From assembly GCA_905235905.1 (NCBI GenBank), contig CAJONO010000147.1:1-50039 (forward strand): DNA of 50,039 bases, in the 5' to 3' direction. The translations under genes were made by a program, and so were the position numbers. The notes beneath the pieces are model-generated. The model searched no databases. It had not been told where the DNA came from and was given only the letters and a program-made list of their open reading frames with translations. Position 1 is the first letter of the stretch, and each line of letters begins with the position of its first letter. This document shows, piece by piece, positions 41,567 to 50,039 of the stretch. This DNA comes from an uncultured Prevotella sp. (GTDB taxonomy: Bacteria; Bacteroidota; Bacteroidia; Bacteroidales; Bacteroidaceae).

Positions 41567-42235
41567 ATGATACGGAAGACAATGATTTTCTGGAGCTTCG
41601 GGCTGGCTCTGCTGATGACGGCCTGCGGCGGTGGTAAGGGTAAGCAACAGGTGGAGTGGGAAGACTTGCTTGGTGAGAGCATCCGCGACTCTACCATCTA
41701 CGGCATCTGTATGGAGGGCACAGCCATGAACACGCTGCAACTGCTCACCGACAATGGCGATACGCTCGTGTTGAGTCTGGTGAATACCAAGGAGCATGGC
41801 GGGCTGTTTGGCGGCATGGGTGTGGGCGATCGCATGGCAGTGCTCGTCAACAAGGACTCTACAGAGGCCACTATGGTACTTAACCAGACATCGCTCATGG
41901 GCGAATGGGTGATGCCCAACCCCATGGACGGGTCGTCGGAGATGGGCATCTACATTAAGGATGGCGGTATTGCCGAGAGCATCAACATGGGCACCATCAT
42001 CTACGAGTCATGGCGAATGTATAACGGCATGCTTGAGATAAGGAGCACACGCGATGACGGCGGCAACTTCCAGGAGACGGTCAAATATAAGCTGATTAGC
42101 CTAACCAACGATTCGCTCATCATCAAGGACAGCGAAGAGACCTTTGAGTATTGCCATCCGCATCATGATGACAGCTACGACAATCTCGACTTGGAGCTTG
42201 ACGAAGACGAGGAGTTCGAAGATTTCGTTATGTAG
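41567..42235 (+). CDS. Lipoprotein of unknown function with acidic C-terminus
   Basis: The 222-aa product has a lipobox LLMTAC (Cys20) followed by GGGKGKQQ, then a beta-rich body (STIYGICMEGTAMNTLQLLTD in part, SLMGEWVMPNPMDGSSEMG in part, YESWRMYNGMLEIRS). The GEWxxPNPMDGSS style and the lone beta domain resemble lipocalin-like proteins common in Prevotella. The last 25 residues are very acidic (DLELDEDEEFEDF). It lies between mazG and rnz with 14-19 nt gaps and is part of their operon. I do not recognise a specific function, and the link to nucleotide or RNA processing may be incidental. Confidence 0.75.
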   Translation: MIRKTMIFWSFGLALLMTACGGGKGKQQVEWEDLLGESIRDSTIYGICMEGTAMNTLQLLTDNGDTLVLSLVNTKEHGGLFGGMGVGDRMAVLVNKDSTEATMVLNQTSLMGEWVMPNPMDGSSEMGIYIKDGGIAESINMGTIIYESWRMYNGMLEIRSTRDDGGNFQETVKYKLISLTNDSLIIKDSEETFEYCHPHHDDSYDNLDLELDEDEEFEDFVM

Positions 42236-42249
42236 CCATTATCGTAGCT

Positions 42250-43167
42250 ATGGAACCATTCCGCATATACATACTCGGCTGTGGCAGCGCTTTGCCCACC
42301 CTCAGACATCTGCCCACCTCGCAGGTGGTGGAGTGCAGGGGCAAGCTGTTTATGATAGATTGTGGCGAAGGCACACAGCTGCAGCTGCGACGGATGGGCC
42401 TGTCCTTCAACAAACTTGGCCATATTTTCATTACCCATATACATGGCGATCACTGTTTCGGTCTGATAGGTCTCATCAGCACTTTCGGACTCTTAGGGCG
42501 AACCGCTACCCTCCACGTGCATGCACCAGCAGAATTGCAACCGATGCTTCAGGCACAACTCGACCTTTTCTTCAACTACGATATTGGCTATCAGGTTTTG
42601 TTCCATCCCGTAGATACTACCAGTCAGACCGTAGTCTATGAAGATCGTTCGCTCACTGTTGAGACCCTCCCCCTGCAGCATCGCATGCCTTGTTGTGGCT
42701 ATATTTTCCGCGAGAAGCCTCTGCTGCCTCATATTCGTCGTGACATGATTGACATGTACGGCATTCCCGTCTCTCAGATACAGAACATCAAGCTCGGTGC
42801 CGACTATACGCTTGCCGACGGTACGGTAGTTGCCAACGAGCGGTTGGTGATGCCTGGCGAGAAGCCTCGTGCATACGCCTTTGCCAGCGACACCCGCTAC
42901 ATGCCTCGTCTGCATGAGATGTTAAAAGGCATAAGTACCCTTTACCATGAAGCCACATACGCCGACGATAAAGCTGAGAATGCCGAGAAATACTGGCATT
43001 CCACCGCCCGTCAAGCCGCTATGGTGGCTCGCGAAGCTGGTGTGGGCAAGCTGCTGTTAGGACACTACAGTCAACGCTATGCTGACGAGTCGGTGCTCTT
43101 GCGTGAGGCACAGGAAGTGTTTCCTGAGACGTATCTTACCAACGAAACCGACGTGATTGATGTTTGA
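42250..43167 (+). CDS. rnz: Ribonuclease Z (tRNA 3' endonuclease)
   Basis: RNase Z removes the 3' trailer of tRNA precursors. The 305-aa metallo-beta-lactamase-fold protein has the zinc motif THIHGDH (His63, His65, Asp67, His68), an early FMIDCGEGTQ, and the later LYHEATYADD and LLGHYSQRY motifs. The length is that of the short (ElaC) form. The start ATG is 14 nt after the lipoprotein stop, in the mazG operon. All ligands appear intact. Confidence 0.95.
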   Translation: MEPFRIYILGCGSALPTLRHLPTSQVVECRGKLFMIDCGEGTQLQLRRMGLSFNKLGHIFITHIHGDHCFGLIGLISTFGLLGRTATLHVHAPAELQPMLQAQLDLFFNYDIGYQVLFHPVDTTSQTVVYEDRSLTVETLPLQHRMPCCGYIFREKPLLPHIRRDMIDMYGIPVSQIQNIKLGADYTLADGTVVANERLVMPGEKPRAYAFASDTRYMPRLHEMLKGISTLYHEATYADDKAENAEKYWHSTARQAAMVAREAGVGKLLLGHYSQRYADESVLLREAQEVFPETYLTNETDVIDV

Positions 43168-43236
43168 AGAATGTAGAGAAAAAGCAATATTATACAAATA
43201 GTTAAACAATTATAAAAAGCTAAATCGTAAATAACA

Positions 43237-44607
43237 GTGGTACTTATTATTGTTTTCATGCTTGTCTTCGGCTATCTGCTCATAGCCACCGGCCATCTGA
43301 CGGGAGTCAACAAGGCTGCTATTGCCATGTTTATCGGCACTATCGGGTGGATTGTCTATGTGTGCTGGGGAGCCGACTTCGTTATGAAGCTCCATGCTCA
43401 GGAATACTTGGAGTTCCTTAATGGTCGTGAGGCCACGAGCGAGACGGTGAAGTACTACATCTACGACAATGTATTCCTGAAGTATGTGGGCAAGGCCGCC
43501 GCCATCGTTATGTTTCTCGTGGCCACGATGTCGATTATCGAGATACTCAATAACAACGGCTGCTTCGACTTTATACGTGAGTGGATACGCACCCGCAACT
43601 CTAAGCGGCTTCTTTGGACTATCACCCTTGCCACCTTTATCCTCTCGGCAAACCTTGACAACCTGACGACGGCCACGATGATGCTGGTGGTGATGCACGA
43701 CATTGTTAAAAACCGCATGCAGCGCATGCTGGTAGGCTCGGCCATCGTGCTGGCGGCCAATGCCGGCGGCTGCTTCACCGTGATTGGCGACCCTTTGGGC
43801 CTCATTCTCTGGGGCGACGAGGCCGTCACGGCCACTCATTTCTCTGGCTATCTGTTCCTGCCGGCGATGGCTGCATGGGTCATTCCCACCATATTAATTA
43901 ATCGTCAGCTGCCCGACCGTCTTGACACGGAGTGGGGGGCTGCACCCTATCGTGGCAACGACACCCGACTGAACCGCTGGCAGCGCGTGGTAATGCTCTT
44001 TGTGGGCATAGGTGGTCTGTGGTTCATTCCCACTTTCCGAAATATCACCAAGCTGTCGCCCTTCCTTGGAGCCCTCTGTGTGCTGTCGGTACTATGGGTG
44101 GTCAACGAGGCGTTCAACCGCAAGCTGATGCAGGCCGACCAGATGGCGCAAAGCCGGGTGCCTCGGGCATTGCAGTACGGTGCCATTCAGCAGATGCTCT
44201 TCGTCATGGGTATCATGCTCGGCATGGGTGTGCTCACTGAGTCGGGGGTGCTGGGCGACATTGCCCAGTGGTGTTTCGCATTCTTTCAGGGTAATGTCTG
44301 GGCAATGGGCTTTTCGTCGGGCTTGCTATCGTCGGTCATCGACACGTTTACCGTGTCTGTCACCAACGTGTCGTTCTTCCCCGTGGGCGAGGGTGTCTTT
44401 GCCACCAACGGCATCTATTGGCTCATCATAGCCTTCTCGACGGCCATTGGCGGCTCGCTGCTGTCGGTGGGAAGCACCAGTGGCATTGCCCTTATGCAGA
44501 TGGAGCACATGCGTCTCGGCTGGTATTTCAAGAACCTGACGTGGAAGGTTATGCTGGGCTTCGTCATTGGTTTGGTGGTGCTCTATCTTGAGATGCTTTT
44601 TCTCTGA
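43237..44607 (+). CDS. nhaD: NhaD-type Na+/H+ antiporter
   Basis: The 456-aa membrane protein belongs to the ArsB/NhaD permease superfamily. It has about 11-12 hydrophobic segments and the NhaD signatures FILSANLDNLTTATMM and NAGGCFTVIGDPLGLILW. It expels sodium in exchange for protons. The start is GTG 43237 (reads VLIIVFMLVFGYLL); the next ATG (43258) would remove part of the first helix, so GTG is preferred. It is 69 nt after rnz; I found no clear promoter in that AT-rich gap, so it may be read from upstream. A strong terminator follows. The inserted soluble stretch near residues 45-75 lies between the first helices. Confidence 0.9.
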   Translation: MVLIIVFMLVFGYLLIATGHLTGVNKAAIAMFIGTIGWIVYVCWGADFVMKLHAQEYLEFLNGREATSETVKYYIYDNVFLKYVGKAAAIVMFLVATMSIIEILNNNGCFDFIREWIRTRNSKRLLWTITLATFILSANLDNLTTATMMLVVMHDIVKNRMQRMLVGSAIVLAANAGGCFTVIGDPLGLILWGDEAVTATHFSGYLFLPAMAAWVIPTILINRQLPDRLDTEWGAAPYRGNDTRLNRWQRVVMLFVGIGGLWFIPTFRNITKLSPFLGALCVLSVLWVVNEAFNRKLMQADQMAQSRVPRALQYGAIQQMLFVMGIMLGMGVLTESGVLGDIAQWCFAFFQGNVWAMGFSSGLLSSVIDTFTVSVTNVSFFPVGEGVFATNGIYWLIIAFSTAIGGSLLSVGSTSGIALMQMEHMRLGWYFKNLTWKVMLGFVIGLVVLYLEMLFL

Positions 44608-44642
44608 ATTCCTTTCGTCAACTCCCCATTTTTAGGTATAAG

Positions 44643-44676
44643 CCGATAAAAACAAGTCTGTTTTTGTCGGTTTTTT
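44643..44676 (+). terminator. Rho-independent terminator after nhaD
   Basis: CCGATAAAAACA-AGTC-TGTTTTTGTCGG forms a 12-bp stem (one G-T) followed by TTTTTT. It ends 13 nt before the -7 box of feoAB, so its right arm occupies the place where the feoAB -33 element would be. Confidence 0.9.
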
Positions 44677-44689
44677 CGCATAAAAGTTG

Positions 44690-44697
44690 TATCTTTG
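44690..44697 (+). promoter_or_regulatory. -7 element for feoAB
   Basis: TATCTTTG fits TAnnTTTG and lies 22 nt before ATG 44720. The nearest TTG (44664-44666) is 23 nt upstream, inside the terminator stem. I could not see a convincing Fur box between 44608 and 44720. Confidence 0.7.
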
Positions 44698-44719
44698 CAT
44701 TCTGAAAATAACGGATGGT

Positions 44720-47131
44720 ATGAGACTTTCAGAGCTGAAGACGGGTGAAAGGGGAGTTATTGTCAAGGTGCAAGGCCATGGCAGTTTCCGCAAGCGCATC
44801 ATGGAGATGGGCTTTGTGAAAGGCAAGCAGGTCGAGGTACTGCTCAATGCTCCTTTGCAAGACCCTGTGAAGTACAAGGTCATGGGTTACGAGGTGTCGC
44901 TCAGGCATCAGGAGGCCGATATGATTGAGGTGGTTACCACCGAGACGGTCATGGAGTCGGAAACTTTTGCGGCACGTGTCGAGGTCGACAAGCATGAGGA
45001 CGACTATCTGCAACACGTAGCGTGGCAGAAGCGCCGCACCATCAATGTTGCCCTGATAGGCAATCCAAATTGCGGCAAAACCTCGCTCTTCAACTATGCC
45101 AGCGGTGCCCATGGCCGAGTGGGTAACTATTCGGGGGTCACTGTCGATGCCTCAGAGGCACGTGCCTCGATGTTCGGCTACGAGTTCAACCTTATTGACC
45201 TGCCTGGCACCTATTCGCTATCCTGCTACTCGCCCGAGGAACTTTACGTGCGCAGCTATCTCACCGAGCAGATGCCCGATGTAGTCATCAACGTCATCGA
45301 CTCCACCAATCTCGAGCGCAATCTCTACCTCACCACCCAGCTCGTTGACATGGACTTGCGACTGGTGGGGGCACTCAATATGTACGACGAGTTTGAGCGA
45401 CGTGGCGATCAGGTGAACCTCGACACCCTCGGCACTCTCTTCGGCATGCCCATGATTCCTACGTCGTTTAAGAGTGGCACGGGAGTGAAGGAACTTTTCC
45501 GTGCCGTCATTCAGGTGTATGAAGGTGCCAGTCGTCATGCCCGTCATCTGCACATCAACTACGGACATGAGATAGAGAACGGCATCAGTCAGATACAGAA
45601 ATACCTGAAAGCCGACGAGCACATACGCCAGCGCTACTCTACGCGCTATCTGTCCATTAAGCTGCTTGAGCACGACAGCGACGTGCTGCAATACATCGGC
45701 CAGCACCTGGCCGACGAGCATAAGCCCGAAGAGCGCCAACGGTTGCTGGCAGCTCGCGACGCTGCTGCCACCCGTGTAAAGGAAGAGACGGGACAGGATG
45801 CCGAGACGGCCATCATGGACGCGAAGTACGGCTTTATCAACGGCGCGTTGCATGAGGCGGAGTACCTGACGGGGTCGAAGAAAGACACCTATCGCACCAC
45901 CCACCTCATCGACCGTGTGCTCTCCAATAAATATCTGGGCTTCCCCATCTTCTTCTTCCTGCTCTTCATCATGTTCCAGACGACGTTCTCGCTGGGACAG
46001 TACCCCATGGATTGGATTGAGGCTGCCGTAGAGTGGATAGGCAATTGGGTGGGGCGTACCATGCCCGATGGGCCGCTGCGCTCGCTGGTAGTCGACGGTG
46101 CCATTGCGGGTGTTGGCTCGGTCATCGTTTTCCTGCCGCAGATACTCATCCTCTACTTTTTCATCTCCTTGATGGAAGATTCTGGCTATATGGCCCGGGC
46201 CGCCTTCATCATGGACAAGCTCATGCACAAGATGGGACTCCATGGAAAGTCGTTCATACCGCTTATCATGGGCTTCGGCTGCAACGTGCCTGCCGTTATG
46301 GCCACCCGCACCATCGAAAGTAGGCGTTCGCGGCTGATTACGATGATGATCATTCCCTTCATGTCGTGCTCGGCACGCCTACCTATTTATATTATGATTG
46401 TAGGCACGTTCTTCTCCCTCCACTACCGTTCGTGGGTCATGCTGTCGCTCTATGTCATCGGCATTGTCATGTCGGTCCTGGTGAGCAAGGTGTTTGCCAC
46501 CTTCGTCATGAAGGGCGACGACACGCCTTTCGTCATGGAGCTGCCGCCCTACCGCTGGCCTACGGCCAAAGCCATTGGTCGCCACACGTGGGAGAAAGGC
46601 AAGGAATATCTGAAGAAGATGGGCGGCGTGATTCTCGTGGCCTCTGTCATTGTTTGGGCACTGGGCTACTATCCCCATAACGATGCTCTCACCCCGCAGC
46701 AACAGCAAGAGCAGTCGTACATAGGCAAACTGGGCAGGGCTGTGGAACCAGTGTTCAAGCCCCAGGGCTTTAACTGGAAACTCGACGTGAGCCTCCTGGC
46801 TGGCGTAGGGGCCAAGGAGATTGTGGCCTCATCGATAGGCGTACTCTACAGTGGCGACGACTCCTTTGCCGACGACGACACGTTCAGTGACGACAGTGAG
46901 AAATATACCCGTTTGCGCTTGCTCATGATGAACGATGGCATCACCCCCCTCACCGCCTATTGCTACTTGCTCTTCATCCTGCTCTACTTCCCCTGCATCG
47001 CCACGGTTATTGCCATCCGACATGAGACGTCGTCCTGGAGGTGGGCATTCTTTGCTGCCGGCTACACTACTGTTCTGGCATGGCTCGTCTCGGCACTCGT
47101 CTTCCAGATAGGCGGTTTCTTCGGCCTGTGA
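44720..47131 (+). CDS. feoB: FeoA-FeoB fusion, ferrous iron transporter
   Basis: The 803-aa protein joins a FeoA SH3-like domain (residues about 1-75: MRLSELKTGERGVIVKV, MEMGFVKGKQVEVL) to FeoB. The G domain follows at about 110-280: GNPNCGKT (G1), VGNYSGVTVD (G2), DLPGTYSL (G3) and NMYD (G4). The membrane domain carries the Gate motifs with MGFGCNVPAVMATRTIE, SCSARLPIYI and GVGAKEIVASS. It imports Fe2+ across the inner membrane. The tracked start is a TTG before the -7 box, so ATG 44720 is used. Fused FeoAB is common in Bacteroidetes. The gene stands alone between a terminator and the manC promoter. An acidic loop (DDSFADDDTFSDDSE) lies near the C-terminus. Confidence 0.95.
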   Translation: MRLSELKTGERGVIVKVQGHGSFRKRIMEMGFVKGKQVEVLLNAPLQDPVKYKVMGYEVSLRHQEADMIEVVTTETVMESETFAARVEVDKHEDDYLQHVAWQKRRTINVALIGNPNCGKTSLFNYASGAHGRVGNYSGVTVDASEARASMFGYEFNLIDLPGTYSLSCYSPEELYVRSYLTEQMPDVVINVIDSTNLERNLYLTTQLVDMDLRLVGALNMYDEFERRGDQVNLDTLGTLFGMPMIPTSFKSGTGVKELFRAVIQVYEGASRHARHLHINYGHEIENGISQIQKYLKADEHIRQRYSTRYLSIKLLEHDSDVLQYIGQHLADEHKPEERQRLLAARDAAATRVKEETGQDAETAIMDAKYGFINGALHEAEYLTGSKKDTYRTTHLIDRVLSNKYLGFPIFFFLLFIMFQTTFSLGQYPMDWIEAAVEWIGNWVGRTMPDGPLRSLVVDGAIAGVGSVIVFLPQILILYFFISLMEDSGYMARAAFIMDKLMHKMGLHGKSFIPLIMGFGCNVPAVMATRTIESRRSRLITMMIIPFMSCSARLPIYIMIVGTFFSLHYRSWVMLSLYVIGIVMSVLVSKVFATFVMKGDDTPFVMELPPYRWPTAKAIGRHTWEKGKEYLKKMGGVILVASVIVWALGYYPHNDALTPQQQQEQSYIGKLGRAVEPVFKPQGFNWKLDVSLLAGVGAKEIVASSIGVLYSGDDSFADDDTFSDDSEKYTRLRLLMMNDGITPLTAYCYLLFILLYFPCIATVIAIRHETSSWRWAFFAAGYTTVLAWLVSALVFQIGGFFGL

Positions 47132-47176
47132 ACGGTTGAAAGAAATTCAACGCTAAGCAGATTCCTTGCATTTTTC

Positions 47177-47207
47177 TTGCTCCATTCGTTTTTTTTGATT
47201 AATTTTG
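47177..47207 (+). promoter_or_regulatory. Promoter for manC-gmd-fcl
   Basis: TTG (47177-47179), 20 nt, then TAATTTTG (47200-47207). The expected leader to ATG 47233 is about 20 nt. No terminator is apparent between feoAB and this promoter. Confidence 0.8.
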
Positions 47208-47232
47208 CCGATTATTTTAAAAGCATGGAATT

Positions 47233-48300
47233 ATGGCAAGAATCAACAATCATCTTGTGATTATGGCCGGTGGTGTGGGAAGCCGCTTTTGGCCCATGAG
47301 CACAACGGAGTGTCCTAAACAGTTTATCGATGTGCTTGGCACAGGAAAAACGCTACTACAGCTCACCGTAGAGCGCTTTGGCGACATGGTTGCCCCGGAA
47401 AATGTCTGGGTGGTGACCAATGAGAAATATGCCGAGATTGTGGCCTCGCAATTGCCCACAATGCCCCGCAGCAACATCCTTTGCGAACCCTGCAGGCGTA
47501 ACACCGCGCCATGTATAGCCTACGTCTCATGGCGCATCAAGAAGAAAGACCCAAAGGCCAACATCGTAGTGACACCGAGCGACCATGTGGTCATGAACAT
47601 TCAGGAATTCCAGCGTGTCATTACCGAGTGCATGAAATTTACGGCCGACACCGATGCTATCGTCACCTTGGGCATGAAGCCTTCACGTCCTGAGACGGGC
47701 TATGGCTACATTCAGGCCAACCTGGCCTCGCCGTCGCTCAGGAACAAGGGCATCTTCCGCGTTGACTCCTTCCGCGAGAAGCCCGATCTGGAAACTGCCA
47801 AGGAGTATATCAGCCACAACAACTATTTCTGGAATGCAGGCATTTTCATCTGGAACGTGAACACCATCGTCAATGCCTTCCGCATGTATCAGCCTAAGCT
47901 GGCCAAGATTTTCGAAGGAATGCTGCCCGTCTATGGCACCGAACAGGAACAGGCTGTCGTCAACGAGAAGTTCCCCACTTGTGAGAATATCTCGGTCGAT
48001 TATGCCATCATGGAGAAAGCCGAGGAAATCTTCGTCAGTCCTGCCGATTTCGGCTGGAGCGACCTGGGCACATGGGGTTCCTTGCAGACGCTCTCCAAGC
48101 ACGACCTCTACGGCAATGCCCTCATAGGTCCGAACGTACAGGTGTTCGAGACCCACAACTGCATGATTCACACCACGCAGGAGAAGAAGGTGGTGGTTCA
48201 GGGGCTTGATGGTTTCATCGTGGCCGAGAACAACGACACCTTATTAATATGCAAGCTCTCTGAGGAACAGCGCATCAAGCAATTCAGTGGTGAAAACTGA
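47233..48300 (+). CDS. manC: Mannose-1-phosphate guanylyltransferase
   Basis: The enzyme makes GDP-mannose from GTP and mannose-1-phosphate. The 355-aa protein has the nucleotidyltransferase signature MAGGVGSRFWPMSTTECPKQF (in part; the lysine-containing PKQF loop is present), VVTPSDHVV, the substrate motif FREKPD, and WNAGIFIWN. It is the short form without the C-terminal phosphomannose-isomerase domain of bifunctional ManC/AlgA proteins. It opens a three-gene GDP-fucose cluster, and gmd begins 40 nt after its stop. An out-of-frame ATG at 47225 was ignored. Confidence 0.95.
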   Translation: MARINNHLVIMAGGVGSRFWPMSTTECPKQFIDVLGTGKTLLQLTVERFGDMVAPENVWVVTNEKYAEIVASQLPTMPRSNILCEPCRRNTAPCIAYVSWRIKKKDPKANIVVTPSDHVVMNIQEFQRVITECMKFTADTDAIVTLGMKPSRPETGYGYIQANLASPSLRNKGIFRVDSFREKPDLETAKEYISHNNYFWNAGIFIWNVNTIVNAFRMYQPKLAKIFEGMLPVYGTEQEQAVVNEKFPTCENISVDYAIMEKAEEIFVSPADFGWSDLGTWGSLQTLSKHDLYGNALIGPNVQVFETHNCMIHTTQEKKVVVQGLDGFIVAENNDTLLICKLSEEQRIKQFSGEN

Positions 48301-48311
48301 TGGTTTTCACC
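48289..48311 (+). promoter_or_regulatory. Hairpin at the manC-gmd junction
   Basis: GGTGAAAAC and GTTTTCACC form a perfect 9-bp stem whose 5-nt loop contains the manC stop codon. No T-run follows, so it is more likely an mRNA processing or stability element than a terminator. Confidence 0.5.
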
Positions 48312-48340
48312 AGAATAATGAATAATAAAAAACGAAGTTT

Positions 48341-49492
48341 ATGAAAAAAGTTGCTCTAATTACTGGTATTACTGGTCAGGACGGATCGTATCTGGCCGAG
48401 TTTCTCTTGGAAAAAGGCTATGATGTGCATGGCACTATCCGTCGCTCGTCGGTTGACTTCCGTGAGCGTATTGCCCACCTGGAAGGTCAGCCCAATTTCC
48501 ACTTGCACTATGCCGACCTTGGCGACTCGATGAGTGTGCTGGGCGTAGTCAGCAAAGTGCGCCCAACGGAAATCTACAATCTGGCAGCACAAAGCCATGT
48601 GCAGGTCAGCTTCGACTCGCCTGAGTTCACGGCCGACGTCGATGCCGTGGGTGTGCTCCGTGTCTTGGAGGCCGTTCGCCTGCTGGGACTTACCGACACC
48701 TGCCGCATCTATCAGGCTTCTACCTCCGAGCTTTATGGAAAAGTAGAAGAGGTTCCGCAGAACGAGAACACCCCCTTCCATCCCTATTCGCCCTACGCCG
48801 TGGCCAAGCAGTACGGCTTCTGGATTGTCAAGGAGTATCGCGAGGCCTACAACATGTACTGCTGCTCAGGCATCCTCTTCAACCACGAGAGCGAGCGCCG
48901 CGGCGAGACCTTCGTCACCCGTAAGATCACGCTGGCCGCCGCCCGCATCAAGCAGGGCAAGCAGGACAAGCTCTACTTAGGCAACCTCGGCTCACTGCGC
49001 GACTGGGGCTATGCCAAGGACTACGTGGAGTGCATGTGGCTCATCCTGCAGCAGGAGAAGCCTGAGGACTTCGTCATTGCCACTGGTGTGCAGCACTCCG
49101 TTCGCGAGTTCTGCTACTATGCCTTCAAGCATGTGGGCATCGAACTGGAGTTCGTGGGTGAAGGAGAAAATGAGAAAGGTATTATCAAGAGCTTTGATCC
49201 CGAACTCTCAACTCTCACCTCTCACCCCTCACCTCTCACCTCTCACCTCTCAATTGGAGACGTGCTCATCGAGGTGTCGCCCGACTTCTACCGTCCTACC
49301 GACGTGGTCAACCTCTGGGGCGACCCCACCAAGGCCAAGGCCAAGTTGGGCTGGAACCCGAACAAAACCTCGTTCGAGGAGCTGGTGAAGATCATGGTCG
49401 AGAGCGACATGGCCAAGGTTGCCGCCGAGGGCGCCGCCGCCAAGGTGCGCACGAATCTGGCCGAGTATTTAGAGAAAGGTATTGTGAAGTAA
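48341..49492 (+). CDS. gmd: GDP-mannose 4,6-dehydratase
   Basis: Gmd converts GDP-mannose to GDP-4-keto-6-deoxymannose, the first step to GDP-L-fucose. The 383-aa SDR protein has the NADP motif [14 protein letters not shown], the RRSS element, the catalytic [11 protein letters not shown] (YxxxK) and [15 protein letters not shown] (in part). Near residues 289-305 it carries a low-complexity insert ([15 protein letters not shown]) encoded by a 7-bp repeat between SFDPE and [17 protein letters not shown], where other Gmd proteins have a short natural loop. The stop overlaps the fcl start by one base (TAATG). Activity should survive only if the loop insert is tolerated, as the flanking sequence is well conserved. 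Confidence 0.94.
   Translation: MKKVALITGITGQDGSYLAEFLLEKGYDVHGTIRRSSVDFRERIAHLEGQPNFHLHYADLGDSMSVLGVVSKVRPTEIYNLAAQSHVQVSFDSPEFTADVDAVGVLRVLEAVRLLGLTDTCRIYQASTSELYGKVEEVPQNENTPFHPYSPYAVAKQYGFWIVKEYREAYNMYCCSGILFNHESERRGETFVTRKITLAAARIKQGKQDKLYLGNLGSLRDWGYAKDYVECMWLILQQEKPEDFVIATGVQHSVREFCYYAFKHVGIELEFVGEGENEKGIIKSFDPELSTLTSHPSPLTSHLSIGDVLIEVSPDFYRPTDVVNLWGDPTKAKAKLGWNPNKTSFEELVKIMVESDMAKVAAEGAAAKVRTNLAEYLEKGIVK
49205..49253 (+). repeat. Heptanucleotide repeat CTCTCAC x7 inside gmd
   Basis: Seven tandem 7-bp units: CTCTCAA, CTCTCAC, CTCTCAC, CCCTCAC, CTCTCAC, CTCTCAC, CTCTCAA. The total is 49 bp. Because 7 is not a multiple of 3, gain or loss of one unit would shift the gmd frame about 80 codons before its end. 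Confidence 0.92.
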
Positions 49493-50039
49493 TGGACAAG
49501 GATTCTAAAATCTACGTAGCAGGCCACCACGGCCTGGTGGGCTCTGCCATCTGGAACAACCTCCTGCAGCGGGGATTTACCAATCTCGTAGGCCGCAGCC
49601 ACAAAGAACTTGACCTCACCGACCAAGTGGCCGTGCGCCGCTTCTTCGACGAGGAACGCCCCGATGCCGTCGTGCTCGCCGCCGCCTTCGTGGGCGGCAT
49701 CATGGCCAACTCGCTCTACCGCGCCGACTTCATCATGATGAACATGAAGATTCAGTGCAACGTCATCAGCGAGGCCTACGCCCACGGCGTGAAGAAGCTG
49801 CTCTTCCTCGGCTCTACGTGCATCTACCCGAAGAACGCACCGCAGCCCATGAAGGAAGACTGCCTGCTCACCTCACCGCTCGAGTACACCAACGAGGAGT
49901 ATGCCATCGCGAAGATTGCAGGCCTGAAGATGTGCGAGTCGTACAACCTGCAGTACGGCACCAACTACATTGCCGTGATGCCCACAAACCTCTACGGCCC
50001 TAACGACAACTTCCACCTTGAGAACTCGCACGTCATGCC
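49492..50039 (+). CDS. fcl: GDP-L-fucose synthase, 3'-truncated by window
   Basis: The gene runs off the window end and is missing from the ORF track for that reason. The first 182 codons read [20 protein letters not shown] (in part), with the NADP-binding GxxGxx[23 protein letters not shown] with the catalytic Ser/Cys region, and YAIAKIAG containing YxxxK. Fcl (WcaG) epimerises and reduces the Gmd product to GDP-L-fucose. Its ATG shares one base with the gmd stop, indicating coupled translation. In gut Bacteroidales GDP-fucose feeds capsule and surface glycoprotein fucosylation. Confidence 0.95.
   Translation, partial: MDKDSKIYVAGHHGLVGSAIWNNLLQRGFTNLVGRSHKELDLTDQVAVRRFFDEERPDAVVLAAAFVGGIMANSLYRADFIMMNMKIQCNVISEAYAHGVKKLLFLGSTCIYPKNAPQPMKEDCLLTSPLEYTNEEYAIAKIAGLKMCESYNLQYGTNYIAVMPTNLYGPNDNFHLENSHVM

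Noticed and set aside
45218-46243. 341-aa minus-strand ORF
   Set aside because: Antisense to feoB, whose frame carries all conserved motifs.
1-50039. tRNA or rRNA genes
   Set aside because: Reading both strands I saw no T-loop/anticodon-arm arrangement or rRNA-like conserved stretch; a tRNAscan run could still find one I missed.

Overview
The window reads as chromosome of a member of the Bacteroidales, most likely a Prevotella-type genus (inference). The evidence is a SusC/SusD pair, lipoproteins with short lipoboxes, cell-surface proteins with type IX secretion (T9SS) C-terminal tails, a TamL/TamB pair, and promoters of the Bacteroidetes type (TTG, 20 nt, TAnnTTTG). Shine-Dalgarno sequences are weak. 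Base composition is close to balanced and I see no rRNA, tRNA, insertion sequence, prophage or CRISPR array.

Layout. 1-1359: 3' part of an AAA-ATPase-like/PD-(D/E)XK gene, followed by a 198-bp dispersed repeat. 1653-9516 (minus): three secreted proteins with T9SS tails, two of them rich in cleaved-adhesin-type modules. 9701-12464 (minus): gltX-waaA (glutamyl-tRNA synthetase, Kdo transferase). 12522-17172 (minus): ansA, a two-domain glycosyltransferase and a Wzx-type flippase, preceded by a 35-bp tandem hairpin repeat. 17311-19825 (minus): rlmD and an OprO/P-like porin, divergent from mltG (plus). 20973-21255: intergenic 22-bp repeat array. 21256-21980 (minus): hepT-mntA toxin-antitoxin pair. 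22157-28375 (minus): a four-gene SusC-SusD-lipoprotein-lipoprotein operon, probably one outer-membrane importer. 28626-35697 (minus): tamB-tamL. 35825-40248 (plus): GH28-GH2 glycosidase pair. 40249-40662: second copy of the dispersed repeat plus a promoter. 40663-43167 (plus): mazG, lipoprotein gene, rnz. 43237-47131 (plus): nhaD, then a feoA-feoB fusion. 47233-50039 (plus): manC-gmd-fcl, the GDP-L-fucose pathway, cut by the window end.

The genes cluster around envelope building: Kdo transfer, flippase and glycosyltransferase, GDP-mannose to GDP-fucose, TamL/TamB, MltG, porin, nutrient import, and T9SS-exported surface proteins. The C-terminal half of the large glycosyltransferase looks like a fucosyltransferase fold, which would use the GDP-fucose made by manC-gmd-fcl (inference).

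The least explained signal is a family of 22-bp repeats: a 16-nt quasi-palindrome flanked by AATT plus a 6-nt linker. It occurs as two ~195-bp elements 39 kb apart and as a separate five-unit array, always downstream of plus-strand genes. Base changes between the two large copies preserve complementarity. Other points of interest are a heptanucleotide repeat inside gmd, a G8 tract in the susC signal peptide, palindromic in-frame insertions in a GH2 protein that lacks the usual acid/base glutamate, and a nearly leaderless tamB.
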